This document shows positions 27,354 through 38,621 of a stretch of DNA of 64,000 bases, in pieces. The stretch lies in NCBI RefSeq assembly GCF_029081005.1, contig NZ_JAJQTQ010000010.1, forward strand, positions 62,001-126,000. The letters are read 5' to 3'. Made by a program: the position numbers and the translations under genes. The stretch's first letter is position 1. Each line of letters opens with the position of its first letter. This DNA is from Halomonas elongata. GTDB taxonomy: Bacteria > Pseudomonadota > Gammaproteobacteria > Pseudomonadales > Halomonadaceae. The notes below the pieces were generated by a model. It did no database searches and had not been told where the DNA came from. It worked only from the letters and a program-made list of their open reading frames with translations.

Positions 27354-28367
27354 ATGCCCGACACGCTTGCCACCGCCACCCCGTCGTACCGGCTCGGCAT
27401 CCTGCTGCAGCCGCAGTTCTCCTTCGCCGGCCTGGGGGCGCTGCTGGATCCGCTGTTTATCGTCAACTGGCTGGCTCAGGAGCCACGCTTCACCTGGCGG
27501 CTGCTGGGCGGAGAGCCGATGGTGTCGGCCTCCAATGGCGTGCCGCTGGGCGTTGAGGTGGACTGGCCGGCCCCCACCGAGCTGGATGGCGTGCTGGTAC
27601 TGGCCAGCTTCGAGACCAAGGCACTCACCGGCGACCGCCCGCTGACCATGTGGCTGCGCCACTGCGCCGCCGCCGGCGTCACCCTGGGCGGCATCGAGAT
27701 GGGCAGCGAGGTCCTGGCCGCGGCGGGCCTGCTCGACGAGCGGCGGGCGGCGGTGCACTGGGACAACCTCGAGGGCTTCCGCGAGCTCTACCCCCGGGTG
27801 GACGCCGGGGGTGAGCTCTACACCCTGGATGGGGATCGCCTGACCTGCGCTGGCGGCACGGCGGTGCTCGACATGGTGCTGGCCTGGCTGGCGACCCGGG
27901 TGGAAGCGCCATTGATGGAGGAACTGCGCAACCACCTGCTGGAACGCCGCCAGCGCCCGGGTGACGCCATCCAGCTGGCCGCCGCCCCGGAGCACCGCCC
28001 TCAGACATCCGCCCAGATGCGCCGCGTGATCCGACTGATGCGCCGGGCCATCGAGACACCGCTGACCAGCGCCGAGCTGGCCGGCGAGGTGGGGCTCTCG
28101 ATCCGCCAGCTCGAGCGACGCTTCAAGGCCGAGCTCGGGGTCACGCCGAAGCGCTACTACCTCTGGCTGCGCATCAACCGCGCCCATCGCCTGTTGCAGC
28201 AGACCGGTCTCGGCGTGGCCGAAGTGGCGGCCAGCGCCGGCTTCGGTTCCCTGGAACACTTCTCTCGGGCCTATCGCCGTTTCTTCGGCTGTGCGCCGAG
28301 CCAGGACCGTCTGCAGTCCCGCGATGCCCCGGTGCTGCCCCTGCGCTATCTGCCGCGCCGGGAATGA
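27354..28367 (+). CDS. GATase1-like AraC-family regulator (GbdR/CdhR/GlxA type)
   Basis: The 337-residue regulator has an N-terminal DJ-1/PfpI-like domain (about 10-200) and a C-terminal AraC double helix-turn-helix (about 225-325: LTSAELAGEVGLSIRQLERRF and VAEVAASAGFGSLEHFSRAY). The usual nucleophile-elbow cysteine is absent (GGIEMGSEVL), as in regulators that only bind ligand. Relatives GbdR and CdhR respond to glycine betaine and carnitine, so it probably activates this cluster. It is the last gene of the run. Confidence 0.87.
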   Translation: MPDTLATATPSYRLGILLQPQFSFAGLGALLDPLFIVNWLAQEPRFTWRLLGGEPMVSASNGVPLGVEVDWPAPTELDGVLVLASFETKALTGDRPLTMWLRHCAAAGVTLGGIEMGSEVLAAAGLLDERRAAVHWDNLEGFRELYPRVDAGGELYTLDGDRLTCAGGTAVLDMVLAWLATRVEAPLMEELRNHLLERRQRPGDAIQLAAAPEHRPQTSAQMRRVIRLMRRAIETPLTSAELAGEVGLSIRQLERRFKAELGVTPKRYYLWLRINRAHRLLQQTGLGVAEVAASAGFGSLEHFSRAYRRFFGCAPSQDRLQSRDAPVLPLRYLPRRE

Positions 28368-28406
28368 AGGCGCCTTGAGGCCGGCGGGTATCTTGCTTAG
28401 GATGCT

Positions 28407-29771
28407 ATGAATTTCCCTAGAACGTCCCGCATGCAGCCGACACGAGACCATGGACCCGACGAGGCCACACGACGCCGACGTGCCCTGGCCGGCCTGACGA
28501 TACTAGCCGGCCTGGTCATCCAGATCACCCAGTTCAGCGGTGCCTCACCGTTCAGCCCGCACCTGGTCGGTTATGCCCTCTGGCTGGGCACCGCCCTGCT
28601 GTGGCGTGACATCCCCTCCCGCAATCGGCGTCAAGCGGGCTGGCTGGCCGCCATCGGACTCGGCCTGCTGTTATTGGCTCGCTTCGGTTTCGGCGCGACG
28701 ATCGATTGGTGGGCAATACTCGACGGCAACACCTATGTGGTAGCCATGCTGGTGGGCGTGAGCTTCATCGGTCTGCTCGGCAACCTCCGCGGCCAATCAC
28801 GACCACCGGGGGGCCACGCCGTGACCGGTCGGCGCGGACTTGCCGGTACCTGGCTCGGCGTTCACCTGCTCGGGACGATTCTCAATCTCTCGACGGTCTT
28901 CATGGTTGGCGACCGGCTGGAGCGACGCGCACCGCTCACCACGCCGCAACTGCTGGGGCTCAATCGCGGGCTATCCAGCGCGGCGCTCTGGTCGCCGTTT
29001 TTCGCGTCCATGGGGGTGGTGATGACCCTGGCACCGGAGATGGATTACGCCACCATCGTCGCCCATGGCCTGCCACTGGCACTGTGCTCGGGATTGCTGA
29101 CCCTGCTGGAACTGCCGCGCCGTTTCGATCTTACCGATACCGCCGGCTTTTCGATGTCGCCGCGCAGCCTGCTGATGCCGGTGATCATGGCCGGGCTGGT
29201 GATGCTCTTCCACTACGGACTGACCCCCGGACTATCCATCGTCAGCATCATTACTTTCCTGATGCCGGCCGTGGCTCTGGTCACCAACCTTTCCCGCGGG
29301 CCACGCTGGACCCTGGGGCGGGTGCGCCAGCATACCGTGACCCGACTGCCGGCCATGCGCGGCGAGATATCGCTGTTCCTGTGCGCTGGCCTGCTGACGC
29401 TGGGGTTGTCGACCCTGGTCGACGCCGCCACCGGCGGCGACTGGACGCTGTTCACGCACTTCGGCGTTCCCCAGGCGACGCTGAGTTTCCTGGCCATCGT
29501 CGCCAGTGCCGTGGCCGGCCTGCACCCGATCATTGGTGTCTCGGTCCTGGCCTCGGTTCTCGACCTGGCCGCCGAGGATCAGACGCTGTTCGCCTTCGTC
29601 GCCCTGAGTGCCTGGGCGGTGGGAACCAGCGTCGGTCCGCTGTCGGGCATCAACCTCTCGCTGCAGGGCCGCTACGGTGTTGCCGGCACCCACATGATGC
29701 GCCACAACCTGGGCTATGCACTGGTCATGGCCCTCCTGGTCGTGGGCACCCTCTGGCTGCTCGCCGACTGA
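28407..29771 (+). CDS. multi-spanning membrane protein, function unknown
   Basis: The 454-residue protein has roughly 11-12 hydrophobic segments from residue 27 to the end. Paired segments containing LSSAALWSPFFASMG and AVGTSVGPLSGINLSLQGR resemble the broken helices of ion/dicarboxylate transporter (IT superfamily) proteins, but no specific family could be assigned. The start is either ATG 28407 (GGAT just upstream) or ATG 28431. It lies 39 bp after the AraC gene and may be read through from it, so a transport role in the cluster is possible but unproven. Confidence 0.65.
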   Translation: MNFPRTSRMQPTRDHGPDEATRRRRALAGLTILAGLVIQITQFSGASPFSPHLVGYALWLGTALLWRDIPSRNRRQAGWLAAIGLGLLLLARFGFGATIDWWAILDGNTYVVAMLVGVSFIGLLGNLRGQSRPPGGHAVTGRRGLAGTWLGVHLLGTILNLSTVFMVGDRLERRAPLTTPQLLGLNRGLSSAALWSPFFASMGVVMTLAPEMDYATIVAHGLPLALCSGLLTLLELPRRFDLTDTAGFSMSPRSLLMPVIMAGLVMLFHYGLTPGLSIVSIITFLMPAVALVTNLSRGPRWTLGRVRQHTVTRLPAMRGEISLFLCAGLLTLGLSTLVDAATGGDWTLFTHFGVPQATLSFLAIVASAVAGLHPIIGVSVLASVLDLAAEDQTLFAFVALSAWAVGTSVGPLSGINLSLQGRYGVAGTHMMRHNLGYALVMALLVVGTLWLLAD

Positions 29772-29776
29772 GCGGA

Positions 29777-30298
29777 TCAGGCCACTGGAGCCCGCACGAA
29801 ATACCGATGCCCGCATTGGTGGCAAGGCTCGATGCGCGCCACGCCGGCAAGTTCGACGACAGCATCGCAGTGCACGCAGGCCATGCGACCGGGCACGGCC
29901 ATTTCACCGGCGGTGTAATCGGCCCGTGAGGCTTCCAGGTCGTCTGCCAGTCGTTCACGCTCGATGAGACTGCGGTCGGCGATGGAAAACAATGACTCGG
30001 TCACCTTGCGCGACAACACCGACAGATCGATGCCCAGCCAGCTGGCCACGCCTTCGCCTCCGGCGCCCAGGTAGCGACGCATTTCCTTGAGGTCGCGTTC
30101 GACCCAGGCGCGCAACAACGACAGCTCGTCACGAGTGAACTCCTCCACCTCGGCCTCGAATTCGATGGCTTCGTCGAGCTCATGCTGCAGCGCGTCGCGG
30201 TTCAACTCACCGGCACCTTCCTTGAGGCGGTCCAGCATGCGCTCATAGGCCGCCTTCAGGCGATGATCCCGGGATTTCGGGTCCTGTTGCTCGCTCAT
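29777..30298 (-). CDS. DUF1451 zinc-ribbon protein (YbeL-like)
   Basis: The 173-residue cytosolic protein is an acidic helical segment (about 1-130, rich in Glu, Leu and Arg) followed by a zinc ribbon with the pairs CVHC and CHQC near residues 145-165. Its divergent position next to leuS matches E. coli ybeL and pseudomonads. Its function is not established. GAGGAGAAGCAG precedes the ATG at 30298. It converges with the membrane-protein gene, with only 5 bp between the stop codons. Confidence 0.88.
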   Translation of the reverse strand: MSEQQDPKSRDHRLKAAYERMLDRLKEGAGELNRDALQHELDEAIEFEAEVEEFTRDELSLLRAWVERDLKEMRRYLGAGGEGVASWLGIDLSVLSRKVTESLFSIADRSLIERERLADDLEASRADYTAGEMAVPGRMACVHCDAVVELAGVARIEPCHQCGHRYFVRAPVA

Positions 30299-30341
30299 CT
30301 GCTTCTCCTCGTCTGGCGCCCGACATTGGGCCGGCCCGTAG

Positions 30342-33098
<2,757 letters not shown>

Positions 33099-33119
33099 TC
33101 CACTGCCCAAGGAGTTCCC

Positions 33120-33611
33120 ATGCAGCGTCGAACCCTGCTCCGACTGACCCTGGCCGCCGGCGCCTCCCTGGCGCTGGGGGGGTGCGGCTTTCGCCTGAGA
33201 GGGCTGGACACCGCCGACCTGCCTTTCGCTTCGCTGGCCGTGGATGGCGCGGGGGATGATGTCTCCCGGCTCGCCGTCGAGCGGCTCCAGGCGGCAGGCG
33301 TGAGTGTCGACGGGACCGCCCCGCAGGTGTTGAACCTGGGTCCGGAAACCTTCAACGAGCAGCGCCTGAGCGTACTGGATTCCGGTCGCCAGGAATATGA
33401 CATGACCCTCGGTGTGCCCTTCTCCGTGCAGCGTCGCGAAGACGGCGCCTATCGACTCGATCAGCAGCGCATCGAGGTTCAGGAACGCTTCACCCTGAGC
33501 AGCGACAATCTGCTCTCCGGCGATGAGCGGCGTACCGAGGTGCGCCGCCGGCTGCGTCGCGAGGTGGTCGATCAGCTACTCGACCGGCTGCGGACCCTGG
33601 ACGGGCAATGA
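33120..33611 (+). CDS. lptE: LPS-assembly lipoprotein
   Basis: The 163-residue outer-membrane lipoprotein has a signal peptide with the lipobox ALGGC (Cys22), followed by GFRLRG, the usual mature start of LptE. It plugs the LptD barrel that inserts LPS. It lies 21 bp after leuS and 10 bp before holA, the conserved order. AAGGAG precedes the ATG. Confidence 0.94.
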   Translation: MQRRTLLRLTLAAGASLALGGCGFRLRGLDTADLPFASLAVDGAGDDVSRLAVERLQAAGVSVDGTAPQVLNLGPETFNEQRLSVLDSGRQEYDMTLGVPFSVQRREDGAYRLDQQRIEVQERFTLSSDNLLSGDERRTEVRRRLRREVVDQLLDRLRTLDGQ

Positions 33612-33621
33612 GGGAACAACC

Positions 33622-34680
33622 GTGAAGGTCTTCGCCGACAAGCTCGAGGATGCCCTGGCCAAGTCCCTGCCTCCGGCAGTGATCGTCGCCGGCGATGAGC
33701 CCCTGCAGCACATGGAAGCCTGCGACGTTGTGCGCGGTGCGGCACGCAACGCCGGTATCGAGGAACGCGAAGTGCTCCATGTCGAGGCCAACTTCGCCTG
33801 GGGACGCCTGCTCGAAAGTTCCGCCAGCCTGTCGTTGTTCGCCTCGCGCAAGCTCATCGAGTTGCGACTGAACGGCAAGCCCGGCCAGGAGGGCGCCAAG
33901 GCCCTCAAGGAATATGCCGAGGGCATGGCCGAGAGTGACAACATCCTGTTGATCGCCTCCGCCAAGCTGGACTACCGCGAGCAGAAAAGTGCCTGGTTCA
34001 AGGCACTGGACAAGGCCGGGCTCTTCGTTCCGGTATGGCCCGTGGATGCCTCCCGGCTGCACTTCTGGCTACGCGACCGCGCTTCCCGACATGGGCTGAC
34101 CCTGGATCTCGATGCCGCACGCCTGCTCGGGGAACGCACCGAGGGCAACTTGCTGGCCGCCGACCAGGAGTTGCAGAAACTGGCCCTGATCCTGCCTCCC
34201 GGGTCACGAGTTCCCCCCCAACAGGTCGCCGGTGGCGTGGAAGACAGTGCCCGCTTCGATGTCTTCACCCTGCTGGATGCCTGCCTCAAGGGCGAACGCG
34301 CCCGAGTGTCACGCATACTGGTCGGCTTGCGCGGCGAAGGGGTCGAGCCGCCCATCGTGCTATGGGCCCTGACCCGTGAGCTGCGGCTGCTGCTGTCGAT
34401 TCACCAGCACCTGGACCAGGGCCAGAGCCTCGAACATGCCTGCAAGGCCCAGAAGCCGCCGATTTTCGACAAGCGCCGTCCCGCCTACCAGCAAGCCATC
34501 CGTCGCCTGCCCATGAAACGACTGCACAAGCTGCTGTTGTTTGCCCAGCGTCTCGATCTGACCATCAAGGGAGCCGGCGCCATCCCTCTGTGGGACGGCC
34601 TGCACGACCTGGCACTGACGCTGGCCGGGGGGCGCGGGCCTCTGGCGGAATTGCCCTCTTCCTATCGAATCGGCGGATGA
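33622..34680 (+). CDS. holA: DNA polymerase III subunit delta
   Basis: The 352-residue clamp-loader subunit opens the beta clamp. The start VKVFADKLEDALAK, AGDEPL and the later FDVFTLLDACLKGE are typical of HolA. The GTG at 33622 has GAGGGAACAACC upstream. It is the third gene of leuS-lptE-holA. Confidence 0.94.
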   Translation: MKVFADKLEDALAKSLPPAVIVAGDEPLQHMEACDVVRGAARNAGIEEREVLHVEANFAWGRLLESSASLSLFASRKLIELRLNGKPGQEGAKALKEYAEGMAESDNILLIASAKLDYREQKSAWFKALDKAGLFVPVWPVDASRLHFWLRDRASRHGLTLDLDAARLLGERTEGNLLAADQELQKLALILPPGSRVPPQQVAGGVEDSARFDVFTLLDACLKGERARVSRILVGLRGEGVEPPIVLWALTRELRLLLSIHQHLDQGQSLEHACKAQKPPIFDKRRPAYQQAIRRLPMKRLHKLLLFAQRLDLTIKGAGAIPLWDGLHDLALTLAGGRGPLAELPSSYRIGG

Positions 34681-34720
34681 AAGCCCGAGCGATTCGTGAA
34701 ATGTCAGACACTTATCCGCT

Positions 34721-34726
34721 ATAATG
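34721..34726 (+). promoter_or_regulatory. -10 element upstream of the PA2779-type gene
   Basis: A perfect TATAAT lies 91 bp before the next start codon and 41 bp after the holA stop. The -35 region is poor, so an activator or extended contacts may be needed. Confidence 0.5.
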
Positions 34727-34816
34727 AAGCCTCATCGTCATCATCGCGGCGCATGGACGCACACGCGGAGCCGACACGAGCCGTCGTACCCACTTTCCAT
34801 CAAAGGATACTTCCCC

Positions 34817-35206
34817 ATGAAACGACTCAGCCGTCTCCTCAGCCCCCTGCTGATCGCCGCCCTGGTCATCGGCAGCCTGCCGGCCGTCGCTGCCGTGCCC
34901 GACAGCGATCTGGTCGGTACCGCCGATGTCCTCGATGCCAGCACCCTTCAGCAGGACCGCGAACGCATTCGCGACGTTCTCGCCCGTGACGATGTGCAGC
35001 GTCAGCTGCAGCTGCAGGGCGTCGATGCCGATGAAGTACAAGCCCGAGTCGCGGCACTCTCCGACGCCGAGGTGAGCGAGATGGCCGATCGGCTCGACCA
35101 GATGCCCGCCGGAGCCAGCGTCATCGGCGCCCTGTTTGCCGTCTTCGTGATCCTGCTGGTGACCGACATCCTCGGTCTCACCGACGTCTATCCCTTCACT
35201 CGCTGA
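34817..35206 (+). CDS. PA2779 family small membrane protein
   Basis: The 129-residue protein has an N-terminal signal peptide (about 1-26, ending AVA-AVP), a short polar region with LARDDVQRQLQLQGVDADEV, and a C-terminal transmembrane helix (about 102-122, VIGALFAVFVILLVTDILG). The family is recognised by pairing with the downstream PA2778-type peptidase. Its function is unknown. AAAGGA precedes the ATG. Confidence 0.82.
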   Translation: MKRLSRLLSPLLIAALVIGSLPAVAAVPDSDLVGTADVLDASTLQQDRERIRDVLARDDVQRQLQLQGVDADEVQARVAALSDAEVSEMADRLDQMPAGASVIGALFAVFVILLVTDILGLTDVYPFTR

Positions 35207-35222
35207 TCGAGAGGCGCCGCGC

Positions 35223-36167
35223 ATGATTCGCCTGCTTCGGCAGCCAGGAAACGCCCGCCTCGCGGGCGTTTTCGCGTTGCTGAGCCTCATCCTGATCCTC
35301 GCGGGCTGTGCCTCGACGCCGACCCTGTCCCCCGAAACCGCTCGCGCACTTCCCCAGCGGACCCTGCTCGACGACGTCCCTTTCCGGGGACAACGCGACT
35401 ACCAGTGCGGCCCCGCTTCCCTGGCCATGGCACTCGGCGCCAGCGACATCTCGGTGGACGTCGACACCCTGATCCCCCAGGTCTTCCTGCCCGGCCGAGA
35501 AGGCAGCGTGCAGCCCGAGATGCTGGCTACGGTGCGCCGCCATGGACGCATTCCCTTTCCAGTCGAAGGGGGCTTCGAAGCCCTGCTCGGCGAGCTCGAC
35601 GCCGGCCACCCCGTGGTGGTGATGCAGAACCTGTCGCTCCCCCTGTGGCCGGTCTGGCACTACGCGGTGGCCATCGGCTACGACCGGCCAGCCGAGGAAA
35701 TGGTCCTTCACAGCGGCATGACCCCCGGACGGCGGGTAGCCTTCGATCGTTTCGATGCGACCTGGGCACGCAGTGATCGCTGGGCGTTCGTTGCCCTGCC
35801 CTCCGGCGACCTGCCGGCCGATGACGATGTCGACAGCGCCATCCGGGCCATCACCGACTTCGAGTCCGTACAGGGCGCCGAGGCCGCCCTGCCGGCCTGG
35901 AATGCCTTGGCCGAACGCCACCCCGGCTCTGCCATGACGCACTTTGCACAAGGCAACGCCCGGCATGCCACCGGTGACGCCGATGCCGCCATCGATGCCT
36001 TTCGCGCGGCGACCAAATCAGATCCCGAACTGGCGCCCGCCTGGCTCAATCTTGGATTGCTGCTCAAGGCCCGGGGCGACGCCGAACAAGCGCGGCATGC
36101 CTTCGAACAGGCGGCGGCGTTGCCTGGCCCCTGGCAGTCGCGCGCCAGGGAAGCACTATCGACCTGA
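35223..36167 (+). CDS. PA2778 family C39-like cysteine peptidase lipoprotein with TPR
   Basis: The 314-residue lipoprotein has a lipobox ILAGC (Cys29), a C39-like papain-fold domain with Cys62 (YQCGPASLAMAL) and His146 (VWHYAVAIGYD), and C-terminal TPR repeats (about 225-300). C39 relatives cleave after double-Gly leader peptides; here the domain would lie in the periplasm at the outer membrane, so the target is unknown. It starts 16 bp after its partner. A terminator-like hairpin falls within codons 9-17. Confidence 0.84.
   Translation: MIRLLRQPGNARLAGVFALLSLILILAGCASTPTLSPETARALPQRTLLDDVPFRGQRDYQCGPASLAMALGASDISVDVDTLIPQVFLPGREGSVQPEMLATVRRHGRIPFPVEGGFEALLGELDAGHPVVVMQNLSLPLWPVWHYAVAIGYDRPAEEMVLHSGMTPGRRVAFDRFDATWARSDRWAFVALPSGDLPADDDVDSAIRAITDFESVQGAEAALPAWNALAERHPGSAMTHFAQGNARHATGDADAAIDAFRAATKSDPELAPAWLNLGLLLKARGDAEQARHAFEQAAALPGPWQSRAREALST
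35249..35272 (+). terminator. terminator-like hairpin inside the 5' end of the PA2778-type gene
   Basis: AAACGCCCGC-CTC-GCGGGCGTTTT forms a perfect 10-bp stem with a four-T tail. It lies only 26 bases past the start codon of the peptidase gene, so untranslated transcripts from the PA2779-type gene could end here. Confidence 0.6.
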
Positions 36168-36298
36168 CGACCGAGGCAATCGTTCTGACTGTCGTCCTCG
36201 CCACCATGGCGCCGATGTGTATATCTGCTGACGTGGAAAGGGCTAGCAACGGACTCGCGACCGGCGACGGCCACTCGAACAGGAGAGGAGAACCTAAC

Positions 36299-36730
36299 GT
36301 GAGCTATGAGATCGTGCTCAAGCGCGTCTACCAGCCCATCGAGCCCGACGATGGCGCCCGCCTGCTGGTGGATCGGCTCTGGCCCCGCGGCAAGCGGCGC
36401 GAATCGCTGGCACTGACCGACTGGTATCGGGATGCCTCACCGTCTCCCACCCTGCGTCGCCAGTATCACCAGGGCGAGATCAGCGCCAGCGTCTTCGCCA
36501 CCCGCTATCGAGGCGAACTGCGCGACGCGCCCGATCATCTATTGCCACTGATGCGCCATGCCAGAGCCGGGCGCCTGACCTTGCTCTCCGCGGCGCGCGA
36601 CCTGGATGCCTCCCACCTGCCGGTGCTCAAGGAAGCCGTGCTGGCGGCCTTGTACGAGGAGGATGCGGCAGACTACGAGCCTGCCTCGCCGCCATGCTTC
36701 GGCCATGAGCGGCCCTCCGACGACGCATGA
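36299..36730 (+). CDS. DUF488 family protein (YeaO-like)
   Basis: The 143-residue cytosolic protein has KRVYQPIEPDDGARLLVDRLWPRG near the start, the signature of DUF488, and LTLLSAARDLDASHLPVLKE near the end. The function of the family is unknown. The GTG at 36299 is chosen because AGGAGAGGAG lies just upstream and it gives the family N-terminus. It is monocistronic and converges with nqrM. Confidence 0.88.
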   Translation: MSYEIVLKRVYQPIEPDDGARLLVDRLWPRGKRRESLALTDWYRDASPSPTLRRQYHQGEISASVFATRYRGELRDAPDHLLPLMRHARAGRLTLLSAARDLDASHLPVLKEAVLAALYEEDAADYEPASPPCFGHERPSDDA

Positions 36731-36891
36731 GTTCCCGGGAATATCCAGGCACGCCAATGTCGTCGGCGCCTTCCCTCGAAAACTCGACCTGGAACACTGC
36801 ACGGCCCTATGGTCCGACACCTGACGCAATCGGGGTTCAGGGTGGCTGGCAGCTTCAGGCATCGAGTCTATAGCCGATAGCGTGCGTGCGA

Positions 36892-37146
36892 TCAGCGCCG
36901 CGTGGCATCGTACCCCAGGTCGGCACCGCTGTTCTCGTCACTGCGACGGCGTGCGCGGTCCTGCTTGCGGTTTTCCTCCTCGCAGACCTCATCCTTGCCA
37001 CCGCAGACTTCGCAGCCTTCCTTGAGGCCAAGGTTGTTGAGCCCGCCACAGGACCCCTGGATGGGACGGCGCCCCATAATGACGCCCACGGCCATGGCCG
37101 CCACGATGACCAGCATCAGGGCCAGAACGACCAGAAAGGTACTCAT
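36892..37146 (-). CDS. nqrM: Na+-NQR maturation protein NqrM
   Basis: The 84-residue inner-membrane protein has one N-terminal helix (3-24) followed by MGRRPIQGSCGGL and four cysteines (Cys33, Cys45, Cys48, Cys55). NqrM helps deliver iron for the Cys4[Fe] or Fe-S centre between NqrD and NqrE. The last 25 residues are charged and not conserved. It follows nqrF after 173 bp containing a terminator, so it may have its own promoter. An apbE gene, often found between nqrF and nqrM, is absent here. GGAG precedes the ATG. Confidence 0.88.
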   Translation of the reverse strand: MSTFLVVLALMLVIVAAMAVGVIMGRRPIQGSCGGLNNLGLKEGCEVCGGKDEVCEEENRKQDRARRRSDENSGADLGYDATRR

Positions 37147-37281
37147 GATAATTCTCCAGCATGAAGGGAATGGGACCTGTACCTGGTATGACCATGACAT
37201 CCGGTCATGAGATCCCCATCGGACTCCTTGTCGGGTATGCCGACAGCGATGCGATCGACATACCCGACGAAAAGACCGAAC

Positions 37282-37303
37282 GGGCCGGCACGAAGGCCGG
37301 CCC
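37282..37303 (-). terminator. terminator after nqrF
   Basis: GGGCCGGC and GCCGGCCC form an 8-bp stem with a 6-base loop; a short T-rich stretch (TCTTTTC) follows a few bases later on the minus strand. It ends the nqrABCDEF transcript. Confidence 0.7.
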
Positions 37304-37319
37304 CGGGTCTATTCGGTGG

Positions 37320-38552
37320 TCAGCCACCGAAATCGTCCAGCATGATGTTTTCCGGTTCGACGCCAAGATCCACCAGCATCTTGATCACCGAAGCGTTCAT
37401 CATGGGCGGCCCGCACATGTAGTACTCGCAGTCCTCGGGCGCCGGATGGTCCTTGAGATACTCCTCGTAGAGCACATTGTGAATGAAGCCGGTCGCCCCC
37501 TCCCAGTTATCCTCGGGCAAGGGGTCGGACAGCGCCAGGTGCCACTCGAAGTTATCGTGCTCTTCGGCCAGCTTGTCATATTCTTCATTGTAGAAGGTCT
37601 CCCGCCAGGAGCGGGCGCCATACCAGAAGGTGATCTTGCGCTTGGAATCCAGGCGCTTGAGCTGGTCGAAGATGTGGCTGCGCATCGGCGCCATGCCGGC
37701 ACCGCCACCGACGAACACCATCTCCGCGTCGGTATCCTTGGCGAAGAACTCGCCGAAGGGCCCCATCACGGTCACCTTGTCGCCCGGCTTCAGGCTGAAG
37801 ACATAGGTCGACATCAATCCCGGCGGATGACCGGTATTGGGCGGCGGCGTGGCGATACGCACGTTGAACTTGAGGATACCCTTCTCTTCCGGGTAGTTGG
37901 CCATGGAATAGGCACGGATGATCTCTTCGGTATTCTTGTGGGAAATGTCGAAGAGGCCGAACTTCTCCCAGTCGCCCTTGTACTCTTCCTCGATATCGAA
38001 GTCGGAGAACTTGATGTCATAGGGCGGCGCCACCAACTGCACGTAACCACCGGCGCGGAAGGCGACATCCTCGCCTTCGGGAAGACGCAGGTTGAGCTCC
38101 TTGATGAAGGTCGCGACGTTGGGGTTCTCGATGACCTCGCATTCCCACTTCTTGACGCCGAAGACCTCCTCGGGCACCTCGATCTTCATGTCCTGCTTCA
38201 CCGGTACCTGGCAGGACAGGCGCCAGCCTTCCTTCTTCTCGCGCAGGGTGAAGTGAGACTCCTCGGTGGGCAGGATCGAGCCGCCCCCCTCTTCCACGCG
38301 GCACCGGCACTGGGCGCAGGACCCGCCGCCGCCACAGGCAGAAGACAGGAAAATGCCATTGGCGGCCAGGGTATTGAGCAGCTTGCCGCCCGCCTGGGTG
38401 GTCAGGGTGTTCTCGGGGTCGCCGTTGATCTCGATGGCGACGTCACCGGTGCTCACGAGCTTGCTCCGGGCGGCCAGGATCACCGCCGTCAGACCGATGA
38501 TGACCACGGTGAACATGACCACACCGAGCAAGATGACTGTTGTATCAACCAT
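37320..38552 (-). CDS. nqrF: Na+-NQR subunit F (NADH dehydrogenase entry subunit)
   Basis: The 410-residue subunit takes electrons from NADH. One N-terminal helix (5-27), a 2Fe-2S domain with Cys73, Cys79, Cys82 and Cys114, an FAD domain with RAYSMANYP and an NADH domain with [14 protein letters not shown] are in order. It is last in nqrABCDEF, 69 bp after nqrE. Confidence 0.97.
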   Translation of the reverse strand: MVDTTVILLGVVMFTVVIIGLTAVILAARSKLVSTGDVAIEINGDPENTLTTQAGGKLLNTLAANGIFLSSACGGGGSCAQCRCRVEEGGGSILPTEESHFTLREKKEGWRLSCQVPVKQDMKIEVPEEVFGVKKWECEVIENPNVATFIKELNLRLPEGEDVAFRAGGYVQLVAPPYDIKFSDFDIEEEYKGDWEKFGLFDISHKNTEEIIRAYSMANYPEEKGILKFNVRIATPPPNTGHPPGLMSTYVFSLKPGDKVTVMGPFGEFFAKDTDAEMVFVGGGAGMAPMRSHIFDQLKRLDSKRKITFWYGARSWRETFYNEEYDKLAEEHDNFEWHLALSDPLPEDNWEGATGFIHNVLYEEYLKDHPAPEDCEYYMCGPPMMNASVIKMLVDLGVEPENIMLDDFGG

Positions 38553-38621
38553 GTCGGTTTCCTATTGCTTGCGTTGCCTGGTGACCGGTGGCCAACGGCC
38601 ACCGGCAGAACACGACTCACC

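Noticed and set aside
28375-28403. TTGAGG - 17 bp - TAGGAT promoter-like pair
   Set aside because: It would start transcription at or after the preferred start codon of the membrane protein, and each box matches consensus at only four positions.
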